The notes below the pieces were generated by a model. The model did not search any database, had not been told where the DNA came from, and saw nothing but the letters and a program-made list of their open reading frames with translations. The position numbers were made by a program, and so were the translations under genes. A stretch of DNA of 64,000 nucleotides, taken from the NCBI GenBank assembly GCA_947168565.1, contig CAMVMM010000005.1, positions 81,653 to 145,652 on the forward strand, given 5' to 3'. This stretch comes from an uncultured Clostridia bacterium (GTDB taxonomy: Bacteria; Bacillota; Clostridia; Christensenellales; CAG-138). Shown here piece by piece: positions 1 through 8,483 of this stretch (position 1 is its first letter; the number at the start of each line of letters is the position of its first letter).

Positions 1-765
1 GACGATGGCAAAGTTCGGGCTATCTATGGCTCGGAGGAGGTGCTGCACTTTAAATCGCACCTGACGAAGAACGGGTTAGTAGGCCTCTCGGTGCGCGAGC
101 AGCTTAGAGACACGGTGCAGGGGCAGATCAAGGCGCAGAAGATGGTCAACGCGATGTACGACAATGGCATGACCTCTAAAGCTACGCTCCAGTATACCGG
201 AGGCCTGAACGAGGAGAATGTCAAAACTCTCGTACAGCAGATCCAGGATTACGCATCCGGCAGTATTAAGGGCACGAGGGGGCAGATCATCCCGATCCCG
301 ATTGGGTTCAGCCTGCAGCCGCTCAACCTCAAGCTGGCAGATTCGCAGTTTTTTGAAATTAAGCAGGCATCCGCCCTTCAGATCGCGGCGGCCTTCGGTG
401 TGAAGCCGTCCCAGATCGGCGATTACTCAAAAAGCAGCTACTCAAGCGCCGAAGCGCAGCAGCTTTCCTTCCTGGTCGATACGCTCATGTATATCGTCAA
501 AGGGTATAGCGAGGAGCTCACAAGCAAGCTGATAGATAGTGAGGACATCGCGCGAGGCGTGGAGATAAAGGCTCAAACGGACGTGCTGCTCAGGGCGGAC
601 AAGCAAACCAAAATTCAAACGCTCTCTACCGCGGTTAATTCTTTTCTGTACACCCCGAATGAGGCACGAATGGAGCTCGATCTTCCGTCCGTGGACGGCG
701 GCGACAAGCTGCTCGGGAACGGCGCGTCGATACCCATCGAGTCGGTGGGAACTCAATATCAATAG
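1..765 (+). CDS. Phage portal protein, HK97 type (5' end outside the window)
   Basis: The frame is open from base 1, so only the C-terminal 254 residues are present; the GTG at 40 is internal. Portal proteins form the dodecameric ring at the capsid vertex through which DNA is packaged and ejected. The recognisable parts are GVKPSQIGDYSKSSYSSAE, matching the conserved segment where HK97-type portals name an ordered helix ('xxIGD...YSNxE'), and the family's C-terminal pattern NEARMELDLPSVDGGDKLL with a closing NGASIPI. It is the first visible gene of a head-tail module and is followed nine bases later by the prohead protease, the usual portal-protease-capsid order. Terminase genes are expected to the left of the window. 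Confidence 0.93.
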   Translation, partial: DDGKVRAIYGSEEVLHFKSHLTKNGLVGLSVREQLRDTVQGQIKAQKMVNAMYDNGMTSKATLQYTGGLNEENVKTLVQQIQDYASGSIKGTRGQIIPIPIGFSLQPLNLKLADSQFFEIKQASALQIAAAFGVKPSQIGDYSKSSYSSAEAQQLSFLVDTLMYIVKGYSEELTSKLIDSEDIARGVEIKAQTDVLLRADKQTKIQTLSTAVNSFLYTPNEARMELDLPSVDGGDKLLGNGASIPIESVGTQYQ

Positions 766-773
766 GAGGAGAC

Positions 774-1532
774 ATGGAGAAAGCAAACGAAGTTCTCCGA
801 AAAAGCGCAAGCATCGAGAGAAGCGCGGTTTCGGATTCGGATCTCGCTGCCATTAACAGGTTCTCGCTCAGGGAACTTGCGGCGGACGAGGTCTTTTCTT
901 TTACAGTGGTGCTCTGCGGAACAGCGGTTGACCGTACCTTCGATCGGTTTAACGACCGCTCCCTGGAGGATATGGCTGCGCTCTATATCGGCAAAACGGT
1001 GATAAAAGATCATTCGCGCCGTGCCGATGGGCAGATCGCGCGCATCTACGCCACCGAGCTGACCGAGCCGGACGAGAGCGGCTACCGTCAGCTCAAGGCA
1101 AAGTGCTATATGGTGCGAACAGAATCCAACACAGATCTGATACGCGAGATTGAGGGCGGCATCAAGCGCGAAGGCAGCGTATCTTTCACGCCCAAAAGCT
1201 ATGTGTGCGGTATCTGCGGAGCGGATAATCTTGAGGCATTCTGCCCACACTGGCCGGGCGCGACCTACAAGAAGGACGGCGTGGAAACCGTATGCGTATT
1301 CACGATCGACGGCGTTGCGGACTGCTATGAATTCTCACTTGTTGCCGTGCCGGCACAGCCTGAAGCTGGCGTTTGCAAAGCCTATAAGGGGCAGCTCACC
1401 AAGACTGAGCCGGCTCCCGAAAAACTCACTGAAGCCGATGAAGGCGTACGAGAGCGCCTCATCGCCGCGAGGATCCTTGCGGCAAAAAATAGAATTGAAT
1501 CTTATGAAGAAGGAGTAACTACAGATGAATAA
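774..1532 (+). CDS. Phage prohead (head maturation) protease
   Basis: A 252-residue protein started by ATG behind AGGAGGA (764-770). Its place between portal and major capsid is that of the HK97 gp4-like serine protease, which removes the capsid delta domain. Sequence support: an IKDHSRR segment resembling the conserved His region ('DH...GR'), a GSVSF segment at the position of the catalytic Ser motif, and CYEFSLVAVPAQPEA, the family's conserved 'E.SLV.VPANP'. Between them sits CGICG...C...H, a possible small zinc site seen in some clostridial relatives; I infer this from the spacing only. The stop overlaps the capsid start by 8 nt, so translation is probably coupled. Confidence 0.85.
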   Translation: MEKANEVLRKSASIERSAVSDSDLAAINRFSLRELAADEVFSFTVVLCGTAVDRTFDRFNDRSLEDMAALYIGKTVIKDHSRRADGQIARIYATELTEPDESGYRQLKAKCYMVRTESNTDLIREIEGGIKREGSVSFTPKSYVCGICGADNLEAFCPHWPGATYKKDGVETVCVFTIDGVADCYEFSLVAVPAQPEAGVCKAYKGQLTKTEPAPEKLTEADEGVRERLIAARILAAKNRIESYEEGVTTDE

Positions 1533-2700
1533 GAAGATGCGTGAACTGCAGGAGAAGATCCAGAAGCATGTAGACGCCGCGGAGCTGTACATGAGCACAG
1601 CGACCCCCGATTCGGAGAAGGCGGCCGCCGAGCTTGATGCCGCAGATGAGCTGCAGAAGCAGCTTGATCTCGAAAAGAGGCTTGAGGAAAAGAAACGAGC
1701 AAATCTTCCCACCGCCGTACTCAACCCCGCTCCCGAGCAGAGTGTCAACGGTTACGGCATCCTGGCGAAGCTGCTTCGCGGCCGTCAGCTCACCGAGGCG
1801 GAGCTTAATGCTGTTGCGGCGAGCTCGGAGCAGCAGGAGAAAGCGCTCATTTCGGGCACTAACGCCGCGAACGGCGAGAACTACCTCTGCCCCGAGGATA
1901 TCGAGCATGATATCAAGGAGTATCGCAAGTCCTACAAGCAGGCGCGTGACCTCGTGACCGTGGAGCCTACTACGGCCCTCAGCGGCAAGTGTCACTATGC
2001 GGCGAATCCGACCGCAGGCCTTGTGAAGTTTGATGATGGCGATGCGCTCGATTCCGCCTCCGATCCGAGCTTCATCCCCGTGCCGTGGACTATTGAATGG
2101 TACGGCGCGCTCATCCCTGTTTCGCAGATCCTCCAGGAAGCGGAAGCGGCAAACCTCAGAGCCTATATCAATAAGTGGTTCGTTCGCCGCGCTGTCATCA
2201 CCGAAAACTCCCTGATCTTCAACGCTCTCAGGACGGGATATGATTCTGGCACGCCCATGGCGATATCGGGCGTAGCCGGCATGAAGAGCGTAGTCAACAA
2301 ATCGCTGGATCCCTCCTGCCTGATTGACGGCGTTATCATCACGAATCAGAGCGGCTTTGACTGTCTTGACCAGGAGGTGGATGATAGCGGCCGGAGCGTA
2401 CTGCAGCCCGATCCTACCCAGCCCACGCGCATGCTCTTTAAGGACGTTCTTCCTATCGAGGTTTTCGCGGACGCCGAGCTTGAGAACATCGATGCAACTC
2501 ACTTCCCTGTTTTCGTCGGCAGCATTAAGGCCGGCTGCACCATGAAGGAGTTCCAGCGTATGAGGCTGGCGGTATCCTCGCACTTCGCTTTCAACAAGGG
2601 GCAGGACGTTTTTCGCGTGCAGGAGGGCATCGCGGTAGTGAGCACCGATAAGAGCGCGTATGTCTACGGCAGCTTGACCGCGAAACCCGCGAAGAGCTAA
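1525..2700 (+). CDS. Phage major capsid protein, HK97 fold
   Basis: A 391-residue protein. Roughly the first 75 residues are charged and helical (QEKIQKHVDAAELYM..., EAAELDAADELQKQLD), as expected for the scaffolding delta domain that the upstream protease removes. The rest matches the HK97 capsid layout: a conserved segment near RDLVTVEPTTALSG, the 'VPWTIEWYGALIPVS' N-arm/E-loop region, NSLIFNAL, the 'GVIITNQSGFDCLDQEVDDSGR' P-domain stretch, and a C-terminal KGQDVFRVQEGIAVV segment. The length is typical. The start lies inside the protease gene. It is followed at 20 bp by the head-tail connector. Confidence 0.92.
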   Translation: MNKKMRELQEKIQKHVDAAELYMSTATPDSEKAAAELDAADELQKQLDLEKRLEEKKRANLPTAVLNPAPEQSVNGYGILAKLLRGRQLTEAELNAVAASSEQQEKALISGTNAANGENYLCPEDIEHDIKEYRKSYKQARDLVTVEPTTALSGKCHYAANPTAGLVKFDDGDALDSASDPSFIPVPWTIEWYGALIPVSQILQEAEAANLRAYINKWFVRRAVITENSLIFNALRTGYDSGTPMAISGVAGMKSVVNKSLDPSCLIDGVIITNQSGFDCLDQEVDDSGRSVLQPDPTQPTRMLFKDVLPIEVFADAELENIDATHFPVFVGSIKAGCTMKEFQRMRLAVSSHFAFNKGQDVFRVQEGIAVVSTDKSAYVYGSLTAKPAKS

Positions 2701-2719
2701 AGCAGAGAGGTGACGAACC

Positions 2720-3061
2720 GTGGATAATGACGCGCCCATGGTCAATGTCGTAACTCGTGACGATGCGCTGACTTACCTCGGCATAGACGACACGGGCGAT
2801 TGGATGATCAATCGGAATATAGATATCGCGCTCAATGCGGCCATCGAGATGGTGAGAGGCAGCGTCAACCCGGAAATCGGCAAGTATTTCCCGGAAAAAG
2901 ATGCACGGATCCATAAACTCATACTTGCATACACAGCCGAGTTTTTTGAAAGCCGCGAAGCAACAGCCAAGACGGTGAAGGCAAAGCATGCATGGATTGA
3001 CAATCTTGAGTGGCAGTTAAGGCTTGAGATTGCGCGCAAAAAGCGGGAGGAGCAGGGATAA
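2720..3061 (+). CDS. Phage head-tail connector (gp6-like)
   Basis: A 113-residue protein starting at GTG. The N-terminal VTRDDALTYLGIDDTGDW resembles the 'lt..e.k.yL.id' opening of gp6-like/YqbG adaptor proteins that dock onto the portal ring, and the protein is mostly helical with a charged C-terminus (LEIARKKREEQG). Position immediately after the capsid gene fits the family. The stop TAA overlaps the next ATG by one base (TAATG), so the next gene is probably translated by re-initiation. Confidence 0.8.
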   Translation: MDNDAPMVNVVTRDDALTYLGIDDTGDWMINRNIDIALNAAIEMVRGSVNPEIGKYFPEKDARIHKLILAYTAEFFESREATAKTVKAKHAWIDNLEWQLRLEIARKKREEQG

Positions 3062-3363
3062 TGTATCATCCGGTTGTGCTCCAAAAGATGAACGAAGAGA
3101 CGGAAGCGTACGAAGATGTTAAGAAAATCCACGCGCTACAGGTCAATCACAGGAACGGGGCGGAGTCTTTTGACTCCGCCGCAGGCCAGTACCATCTTGG
3201 GCTGGTCTTTAGATTTGCGTGGACGAGGACTATCGAGGCCATCCGCTTCGACCCACAGCATTATAGGCTGATGTATAACGGGCAGGCTTTTGCCGTCACG
3301 AATTACGACGATTACATGGAGAGGCATCTCTATGTGAATGTCACAGGAGTGGCGTATGGCTAA
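3061..3363 (+). CDS. Phage head closure protein (head-tail joining)
   Basis: A 100-residue protein, predicted all-beta, in the position of SPP1 gp16-like head closure proteins. Conserved features include the small barrel pattern with FRFAWTRTIEAIRFDPQHYRL and GQAFAVTNYDDYMERHLYV, similar to the 'i.f....y.I..i.d...r..y.....' stretch of this adaptor family. It overlaps the gene before by 1 nt and the gene after by 8 nt. Function is inferred from synteny plus a short profile-like match. Confidence 0.72.
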   Translation: MYHPVVLQKMNEETEAYEDVKKIHALQVNHRNGAESFDSAAGQYHLGLVFRFAWTRTIEAIRFDPQHYRLMYNGQAFAVTNYDDYMERHLYVNVTGVAYG

Positions 3364-3754
3364 GCGCGTGAATAACCTGGAGCTTCCGAGCGAGCTGCGA
3401 TCGCAGCTCGAAGGATACAACGGCAGCCTTATCAAAAAGCTCAATCGGCTCGGCGAGGAAACTGCAAAGCGAATTGAACGCAGGACGAAGCAGACCGCGC
3501 CTCGCCGGACGAAGCGATACGTCAAAGCGATAACCAGCGGACTTAAGGAAAAGCGGCCCTTCGGAAACACTTACGCCTGGTATGTCGAGCCCCCGCACTA
3601 TCGCTTGACGCATCTTCTCGCGCATGGACATGCGCTGCGAGGCGGCGGGCGAACCCGAGCGGACTCCTTTTTGGCGGATGCATGCGCTGCCGAGCTGCCG
3701 GGCTTTGAAACGGGGGCCGAAAGGGCAGTAAAGGAGACTAAAAGCAATGATTAG
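3356..3754 (+). CDS. Phage tail completion/head-tail protein, HK97 gp10-like
   Basis: A 132-residue basic protein. I chose the ATG at 3356 (MAKRVNN) because AGGAGT at 3345-3350 lies five bases upstream; an in-frame ATG at 3338 has no such site. Relatives of HK97 gp10 carry the same N-terminal helix (LIKKLNRLGEETAKRIERRTKQTAPRRT) followed by a 'YAWYVEPPHYRLTHLLAHGH' segment, equivalent to the 'v..g...a..vEfGT' part of the family, and a C-terminal helix. It would sit on the tail-proximal side of the neck. The end overlaps the next gene by 8 nt. Confidence 0.75.
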   Translation: MAKRVNNLELPSELRSQLEGYNGSLIKKLNRLGEETAKRIERRTKQTAPRRTKRYVKAITSGLKEKRPFGNTYAWYVEPPHYRLTHLLAHGHALRGGGRTRADSFLADACAAELPGFETGAERAVKETKSND

Positions 3755-4076
3755 CAGCAGAATAACCGATATTCTCGATTCGGCGGGGATTCCGTATAGA
3801 GAAACGAAGTACGTTTCTCCGCCGAAGGACACCTATATCGCGGTTTTTGACTCAAAAACGGCTGTCGGCCCAGACTGCGCGCCGAACATGCTTATCCAGC
3901 ACGCGGTAACGCTTGAGATGTACTCTTATAAAATCGATGCGGCTGCAGAGGCAGCGCTGGAAGCGGCTATGTGCGGCGCTGAGATGGAGTGGACGAAGAG
4001 CGACCGCGAGTGGATAGAGCAGGAAAAGCTCTATCAAACGGTTTATAATTTCAGCTTTTTAAGCAAGGAGGACTAA
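3747..4076 (+). CDS. Phage tail terminator-like protein
   Basis: A 109-residue protein in the slot normally taken by the tail terminator (gpU/gp11-like), which caps the tail tube before joining to the head. The sequence shows a small alpha/beta pattern (YIAVFDSKTAVGPD, AVTLEMYSYKI, YQTVYNFSFL) similar to the 'v.v.ly.k..' strands of that group, but identity to any named family is weak by eye. It ends one base before the tail tube start, preceded by the ribosome site AAGGAGG. Confidence 0.62.
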   Translation: MISSRITDILDSAGIPYRETKYVSPPKDTYIAVFDSKTAVGPDCAPNMLIQHAVTLEMYSYKIDAAAEAALEAAMCGAEMEWTKSDREWIEQEKLYQTVYNFSFLSKED

Positions 4077-4667
4077 ATGGCTAAAAGAATGAAAGATACG
4101 ATCACGCTTGGCAGTGGACAGGTCTATATGATCGAACATACCGACACAGTGCCCAATGTGCTGACGCTGTTCGTCGAAGCAAATCGAATTGGCTACACCA
4201 AGGGTGGAGCATCGATTGAGTACACCCAGGAGACATACGAAGAAAAAGACGATGAAGGCTACGTGTATAAAATCATCACTACCAGTGAGGCCGCTTCACT
4301 TAAAGCCGGGCTTCTCACCTGGAATGGCGAAACGCTCAATAAGCTCATTGACCGCAGCTCGGTATCTTCCGATGGCAGAAACGGCCGCGTTACCAGGATC
4401 GGCGGCAAGGGCAACGAACAGGGCAAGTACTGGGTCGTAGGTTTTAAGCACGAGGACAAGAAAGACGGCAATCTGTATGTCATCATAGTTGGCAGAAACG
4501 TCGCAGGGCTGCTGATTGCGTTCAGCAAGGAAGCAGGCTCCGCTATCGAGCCTGAGTTCAAGGCGATCCCGCACGATACTGACGGCACGCTGATCCAGCT
4601 CATAGAGGATATCGATACTCCCACTGGCACTTCGGGCGGCAAGGGTACCGGCACCACAGGTACATGA
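4077..4667 (+). CDS. Phage major tail (tube) protein
   Basis: A 196-residue protein located just before the tail-assembly chaperone, the usual place of the major tail protein that polymerises around the tape measure. The core reads as alternating strands with a central helix typical of tube proteins (IGYTKGGASIEYTQETYEEKDDEG, YWVVGFKHEDKKDGNLYVIIVGRN, FKAIPHDTDGTLIQLIED). The last 15 residues are a Gly/Thr-rich flexible tail. It is followed by an apparent terminator hairpin at 4685-4714, as is common after very highly expressed virion genes. Confidence 0.82.
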   Translation: MAKRMKDTITLGSGQVYMIEHTDTVPNVLTLFVEANRIGYTKGGASIEYTQETYEEKDDEGYVYKIITTSEAASLKAGLLTWNGETLNKLIDRSSVSSDGRNGRVTRIGGKGNEQGKYWVVGFKHEDKKDGNLYVIIVGRNVAGLLIAFSKEAGSAIEPEFKAIPHDTDGTLIQLIEDIDTPTGTSGGKGTGTTGT

Positions 4668-4684
4668 TTCAATACCATGAGCGA

Positions 4685-4714
4685 GCGGAGGGGCGAAAAG
4701 CCTCTCCGCCTTTT
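4685..4714 (+). terminator. Hairpin with T-run after the tail tube gene
   Basis: A 10-bp stem (4685-4694 with 4700-4709, one G-T pair), a 5-base GAAAA loop and TTTT at 4711-4714. It lies between the tail tube and the tail chaperone, inside the late operon, so it probably acts as a partial terminator that lowers expression of the downstream genes. Confidence 0.65.
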
Positions 4715-4725
4715 GGGGAGGATAA

Positions 4726-5082
4726 ATGACTAAAAGATTTTCGTTTAAGCGAGAAAAGACACCATCATGGGAGATCGAGCTCAACGACGAGCAAAGCACC
4801 GTGCTGCACATCATCATCCCGTCCAAGGGGCTCTATGCTATGGTCGAGGGCTTGATGGACAGGCTCACCGCCATTTCCGAGGCCGATGCTGATGCGAATG
4901 CGAGCGACATCGTGAAAGAAATCTACATGATAGCGGCGGAGATCATCAGCAGGAACGAGGAGCAATTAACAATATCGGGCGCCGAGCTTGAAGAAAAGTA
5001 TGGTGTATCGCTCGAATTCCTGATCGCCTTCTTCCACGGGTACATAGATTTTGTTGAGGAAAATACTTCGGGAAAAAACTGA
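4726..5082 (+). CDS. Tail assembly chaperone, short (gpG-like) product
   Basis: A 118-residue protein from an ATG behind GGGGAGGAT. It is small and acidic with helical C-terminal half (EEKYGVSLEFLIAFFHGYIDFVEEN), as in gpG-type chaperones that coat the tape measure before tube assembly. Its last codons contain an overlapping pair of slippery heptamers (5070-5079), which yield a longer product by -1 frameshifting. Confidence 0.85.
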   Translation: MTKRFSFKREKTPSWEIELNDEQSTVLHIIIPSKGLYAMVEGLMDRLTAISEADADANASDIVKEIYMIAAEIISRNEEQLTISGAELEEKYGVSLEFLIAFFHGYIDFVEENTSGKN

Positions 5083-5372
5083 GTCTGCCGTACAATCCCT
5101 TCTTCGCGCCGGAAGAGGTTGGCGGCCATGAGTACAGCGTTGGAACTTGGCATGAAAGGCTCGTGCATGAGCATACCGGACTGAATTTCGCGGAAATCGA
5201 GGAACTCAGTATTATAGACTGGCTTCGCCTGCGGCGCGATGCGTTCATTTGCGCGTTGAATCAAACCGAGGCAGGACGCGAGTATTTGGACGGCGCATGG
5301 CGACTGGAACAGACGGAGCCCGATCGCGATGCGTTGCGAAGGCATTTCGGCCGCGAAAGGATGATGCCATAA
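4726..5372 (+). CDS. Tail assembly chaperone, -1 frameshift (gpGT-like) product
   Basis: The zero frame ends at 5082. G GGA AAA (5070-5076) and A AAA AAC (5073-5079) are both canonical X XXY YYZ slippery heptamers in the correct phase. Slipping back one base leads into a frame that is open from 5058 to 5372, begins after the slip with KLSLPYNPFFAPEEVGGHEY, and has no good start of its own (first possible is GTG 5163). The fused product has about 215 residues. The T part recruits the tail tube protein in the known lambda and other siphophage systems. Length, position before the tape measure and the double slippery site all agree. Confidence 0.88.
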
Positions 5373-8300
5373 GTGAGTAAGAAAACCATAGCCGGTTTGA
5401 TTGTGGAAATCGGCGGCGATACCACAAAGCTCGGCACGGCCCTGAAGGATGTTGATAAGCGCTCCGCTGATCTATCCAAGGAGCTTGGCGAGATAAACAG
5501 GTTGCTGAAGCTGGATCCCGGCAACACGGAGCTTTTATCGCAAAAGCAGAAGGTGCTAGCGGACTGCATTAGCACCACGGGAGAGCGCCTCAAGCTGCTG
5601 CGCGAAGCGGAGGATCAGGTAACCGAAGCATTTAAGCGCGGTGGGGCCTCGGAGGAGGAGCTGCGTGCGCTCCAGCGCGAAATCGTAGCAACGGAGAAGA
5701 AGCTCAACGGCTATGAAGCCGCATCGAAGGAGACGGCCGCTGCTTCCAATGCCGCGTGGAAAAAAGCGAAGGAGCAGCTCGTTGAGCTGGGCGATAAGGC
5801 CTCGAAGATTGCCGCGAAGGGGATCGCGGCCGTTGGCACGGCCGCTGCCGCGGCTGTGGGCTCGCTTGTCAAGCTCGCCTTTAGCGGCGCGAATACCGCC
5901 GATGAGCTCGGCGATATGGCTGGCAAGACGGGGCTCTCGGTCGAGCAGCTACAAAAATACAAGTATGCGGCCGATATGGCCGGCACGACCCTTGAAAACC
6001 TTACCGGAGCGCAGACCAAACTCACGCAGACGATGAGCAAGGCTAAATCCGGCACGGGGGATGCAGCGGACGCGTTTCGCCGCCTTGAGGTCGATGTAAC
6101 GGGAGCAACCGGCGAGCTGCGTAATGCCGATGACGTTTTTAACGACGTGCTTGATGCTCTCGGGCAGGTTGGAAACGAAACGGAGCGCGATGCGCTCAGC
6201 ATGAAGATCTTCGGCAAGTCTGCAAAGGAGCTGAACCCTCTGATAAAGGCCGGCGCGGGTGCGCTTAAAGCATTCGGTGATGAGGCGGAGCGGATCGGCG
6301 CGGTGGTGTCGGAAGATACGCTGGCGCCGCTTTCCGAAATGCAAACCGAGGTCAAAAAGGTGCGTGCGCAGTTCGATGCGCTGAAGCTCAATGTGGGCTC
6401 GCAGTTCGCGCCGGTTATAACACGGGTGCTGCAGAAGATTCAGACGCTCATTGAAAAGGGGCAGAAAACAATCAGCACGCCGAGGATCCGCGAGGCCGTG
6501 AAGAAGCTTGCGGATGCGCTTGAGCGTTTCCTGGAGCGCGGAGTGGACGCGGTACTGAAGGTGCTGCCAAAGCTCGTTTCGGCGGTTACATGGCTGCTTG
6601 AGCACCTAAAAGAGCTGCTGACGGTTTTCGGCTCGCTTTGGGCGATCCTCAAAACAGTCAAGGTCGTGCATACGGTCACGGAGGCATTTAAAACCGCAAA
6701 AAGCGCCGTAGAAGCTTTAAGGACTGCCGCGCTTGCAACGAAAACCGCGCAGGAAGGTCTGAATAAGACGATGGAAGCCGGCTCGATGGCGGCGGGCGGT
6801 TGGATAGGAATACTGATAGCTCTTGCCGCTGCGATGGCTGCTTTTGCCAAATCAAAACTCGATGCGATACGCGAGCATAATGAGGAACTGATTCGCTCAA
6901 GCGAAAACACCAAGCGCAGGCTCGAAGAGATAGCTCAGAGCATGGAGGACGCCAACGGTGCGTATTCCAATGCCGTTAGCGAGAGCGAAGCCGCGGCGAG
7001 GATGGCGGATCAGTATCTCAGCCGGTTGGAGCGGCTCGAAAAGCAAGGAAAGCTTACATCGAACGAGCAGAAGGAATATAACGCGCTGGTGGCGAAGCTG
7101 AAGGCCGTTATGCCGGACCTGAATCTGAGTATAGATAAGCAAACCGGCTTCTTGAAAGAAGGCGCAAAGGCGCTCAAGGAGCAGGTCAAGCAATGGCGCG
7201 AAAAGGTGCGAATCTCCGCCATGGAGGACCTTTTGAAGGAAACCTTCAAGCAACAGGTCGAGCTTCAGAAGGAAGCCGCAAAGGCGCAGGACGATTATAA
7301 CAAAAAGCTGAAGCTGATCACCGAGCTGGCTCCGCTCTGGGAGGAATTTGGAAATAAGTCGGTCAAAGCGACTGAAGAAAATGCCGACAGGGTGCAGCGG
7401 TTCAGCGCATTGATATCCGAAGCCTGTTCCGATGGTGCGCGGAATTTCAGAGAGTTTGAGGTGCAGGTTAGCGCATCGAAAGAGGCGATGGAGTTTGCAA
7501 CAGAGGCTTACGAGGCCAACGTGCGCGAAGCGGACGCGCTTGCGGATACCTACACCGATCTCATCAACTCAACCGGATTGCTCGGGGAGCAGACCGACGA
7601 TACTGCGGAAATCGTGGAAGGGCTCGAAACCAACATCGAGAGCATGAGCGAGGCCGCTCAGGAGGCGGCGGATACCCACATTAAAGCGCTGATAGACGCA
7701 TCGAAAAACATGTTCGATGTGATCGACACCGGAAACACCTACACCATGCAGCAGCTCCTTGAAAACCTCAAGAAGAACAGGGAAGCTATCGACAGATGGC
7801 ACGAAAACCTTTCAACGCTGTACGCAAGGGGCGCTTCGAGTGAGTTCGTGCAGTATCTTGAAGAGCTTGGACTCGGTTATGCCTCGGCGGTGGATACCAT
7901 AGCCAATGCCACAGAGGAGGATTTTAAGCAGCTCGTAAACGCTTGGCAGAGTAATGTCGATAATGCCTATTCAAAAGGCAAGTCGTTCGGAGTAATGACG
8001 GCAACAGGCGTCATAGAGGGTTTGGACTCCAAGAAGTATGACCTGAAAGCCTCTGCGCGCAGAGCCGCGAAGTGGGTTGCTTCGGAGTTTGCGAATGTTT
8101 TAGAGATTCACTCACCATCGAGAGTGTTTAAACGATTTGCCGGTTTTTCTGCAGAAGGTTGGATTGGCGAGCTTGATGCAAGGTCCGTTGATATGGCTGC
8201 TGCGGCGCACCGTGCAGCGAGTGCCGTCGAGGGAGGCTTCAATCCGCGCCTGACGGGAAATCTCTATAGACGGTTGGCGGGGCGCAACGATTCTGTGCGG

Positions 8301-8483
8301 ATCGCTGCGGCGCAAAGCGCCGATGCATCGGTCGGCAAAAGCTTGGACGCTATTCTTAAAGCTGTGGAAGCAGGACGAGTACTGCTGCTTGACGGTAAGC
8401 GCCTGGTGGGTGGCACGGCTGCGACCATGGATTCCGCGCTTGGAGGCAGGGTAGTGATAGGGAGGAGGACTGTGCTGGCATGA
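5373..8483 (+). CDS. Phage tail tape measure protein
   Basis: A 1036-residue protein starting with GTG directly after the stop of the frameshift product. The N-terminal 150 residues are helical coiled coil (DVDKRSADLSKELGEINRLLK...), followed by a hydrophobic Ala/Gly-rich stretch (about 145-170), a second membrane-like stretch near 470 (GGWIGILIALAAAMAAF), long heptad-rich regions, and the C-terminal signature LEIHSPSRVFKRFAGF that is conserved in siphophage tape measures. Its length sets tail length. By the usual 1.5 angstrom per residue, the tail would be of the order of 150 nm; that is inference. It overlaps the next gene by ATGA. Confidence 0.93.
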   Translation: MSKKTIAGLIVEIGGDTTKLGTALKDVDKRSADLSKELGEINRLLKLDPGNTELLSQKQKVLADCISTTGERLKLLREAEDQVTEAFKRGGASEEELRALQREIVATEKKLNGYEAASKETAAASNAAWKKAKEQLVELGDKASKIAAKGIAAVGTAAAAAVGSLVKLAFSGANTADELGDMAGKTGLSVEQLQKYKYAADMAGTTLENLTGAQTKLTQTMSKAKSGTGDAADAFRRLEVDVTGATGELRNADDVFNDVLDALGQVGNETERDALSMKIFGKSAKELNPLIKAGAGALKAFGDEAERIGAVVSEDTLAPLSEMQTEVKKVRAQFDALKLNVGSQFAPVITRVLQKIQTLIEKGQKTISTPRIREAVKKLADALERFLERGVDAVLKVLPKLVSAVTWLLEHLKELLTVFGSLWAILKTVKVVHTVTEAFKTAKSAVEALRTAALATKTAQEGLNKTMEAGSMAAGGWIGILIALAAAMAAFAKSKLDAIREHNEELIRSSENTKRRLEEIAQSMEDANGAYSNAVSESEAAARMADQYLSRLERLEKQGKLTSNEQKEYNALVAKLKAVMPDLNLSIDKQTGFLKEGAKALKEQVKQWREKVRISAMEDLLKETFKQQVELQKEAAKAQDDYNKKLKLITELAPLWEEFGNKSVKATEENADRVQRFSALISEACSDGARNFREFEVQVSASKEAMEFATEAYEANVREADALADTYTDLINSTGLLGEQTDDTAEIVEGLETNIESMSEAAQEAADTHIKALIDASKNMFDVIDTGNTYTMQQLLENLKKNREAIDRWHENLSTLYARGASSEFVQYLEELGLGYASAVDTIANATEEDFKQLVNAWQSNVDNAYSKGKSFGVMTATGVIEGLDSKKYDLKASARRAAKWVASEFANVLEIHSPSRVFKRFAGFSAEGWIGELDARSVDMAAAAHRAASAVEGGFNPRLTGNLYRRLAGRNDSVRIAAAQSADASVGKSLDAILKAVEAGRVLLLDGKRLVGGTAATMDSALGGRVVIGRRTVLA

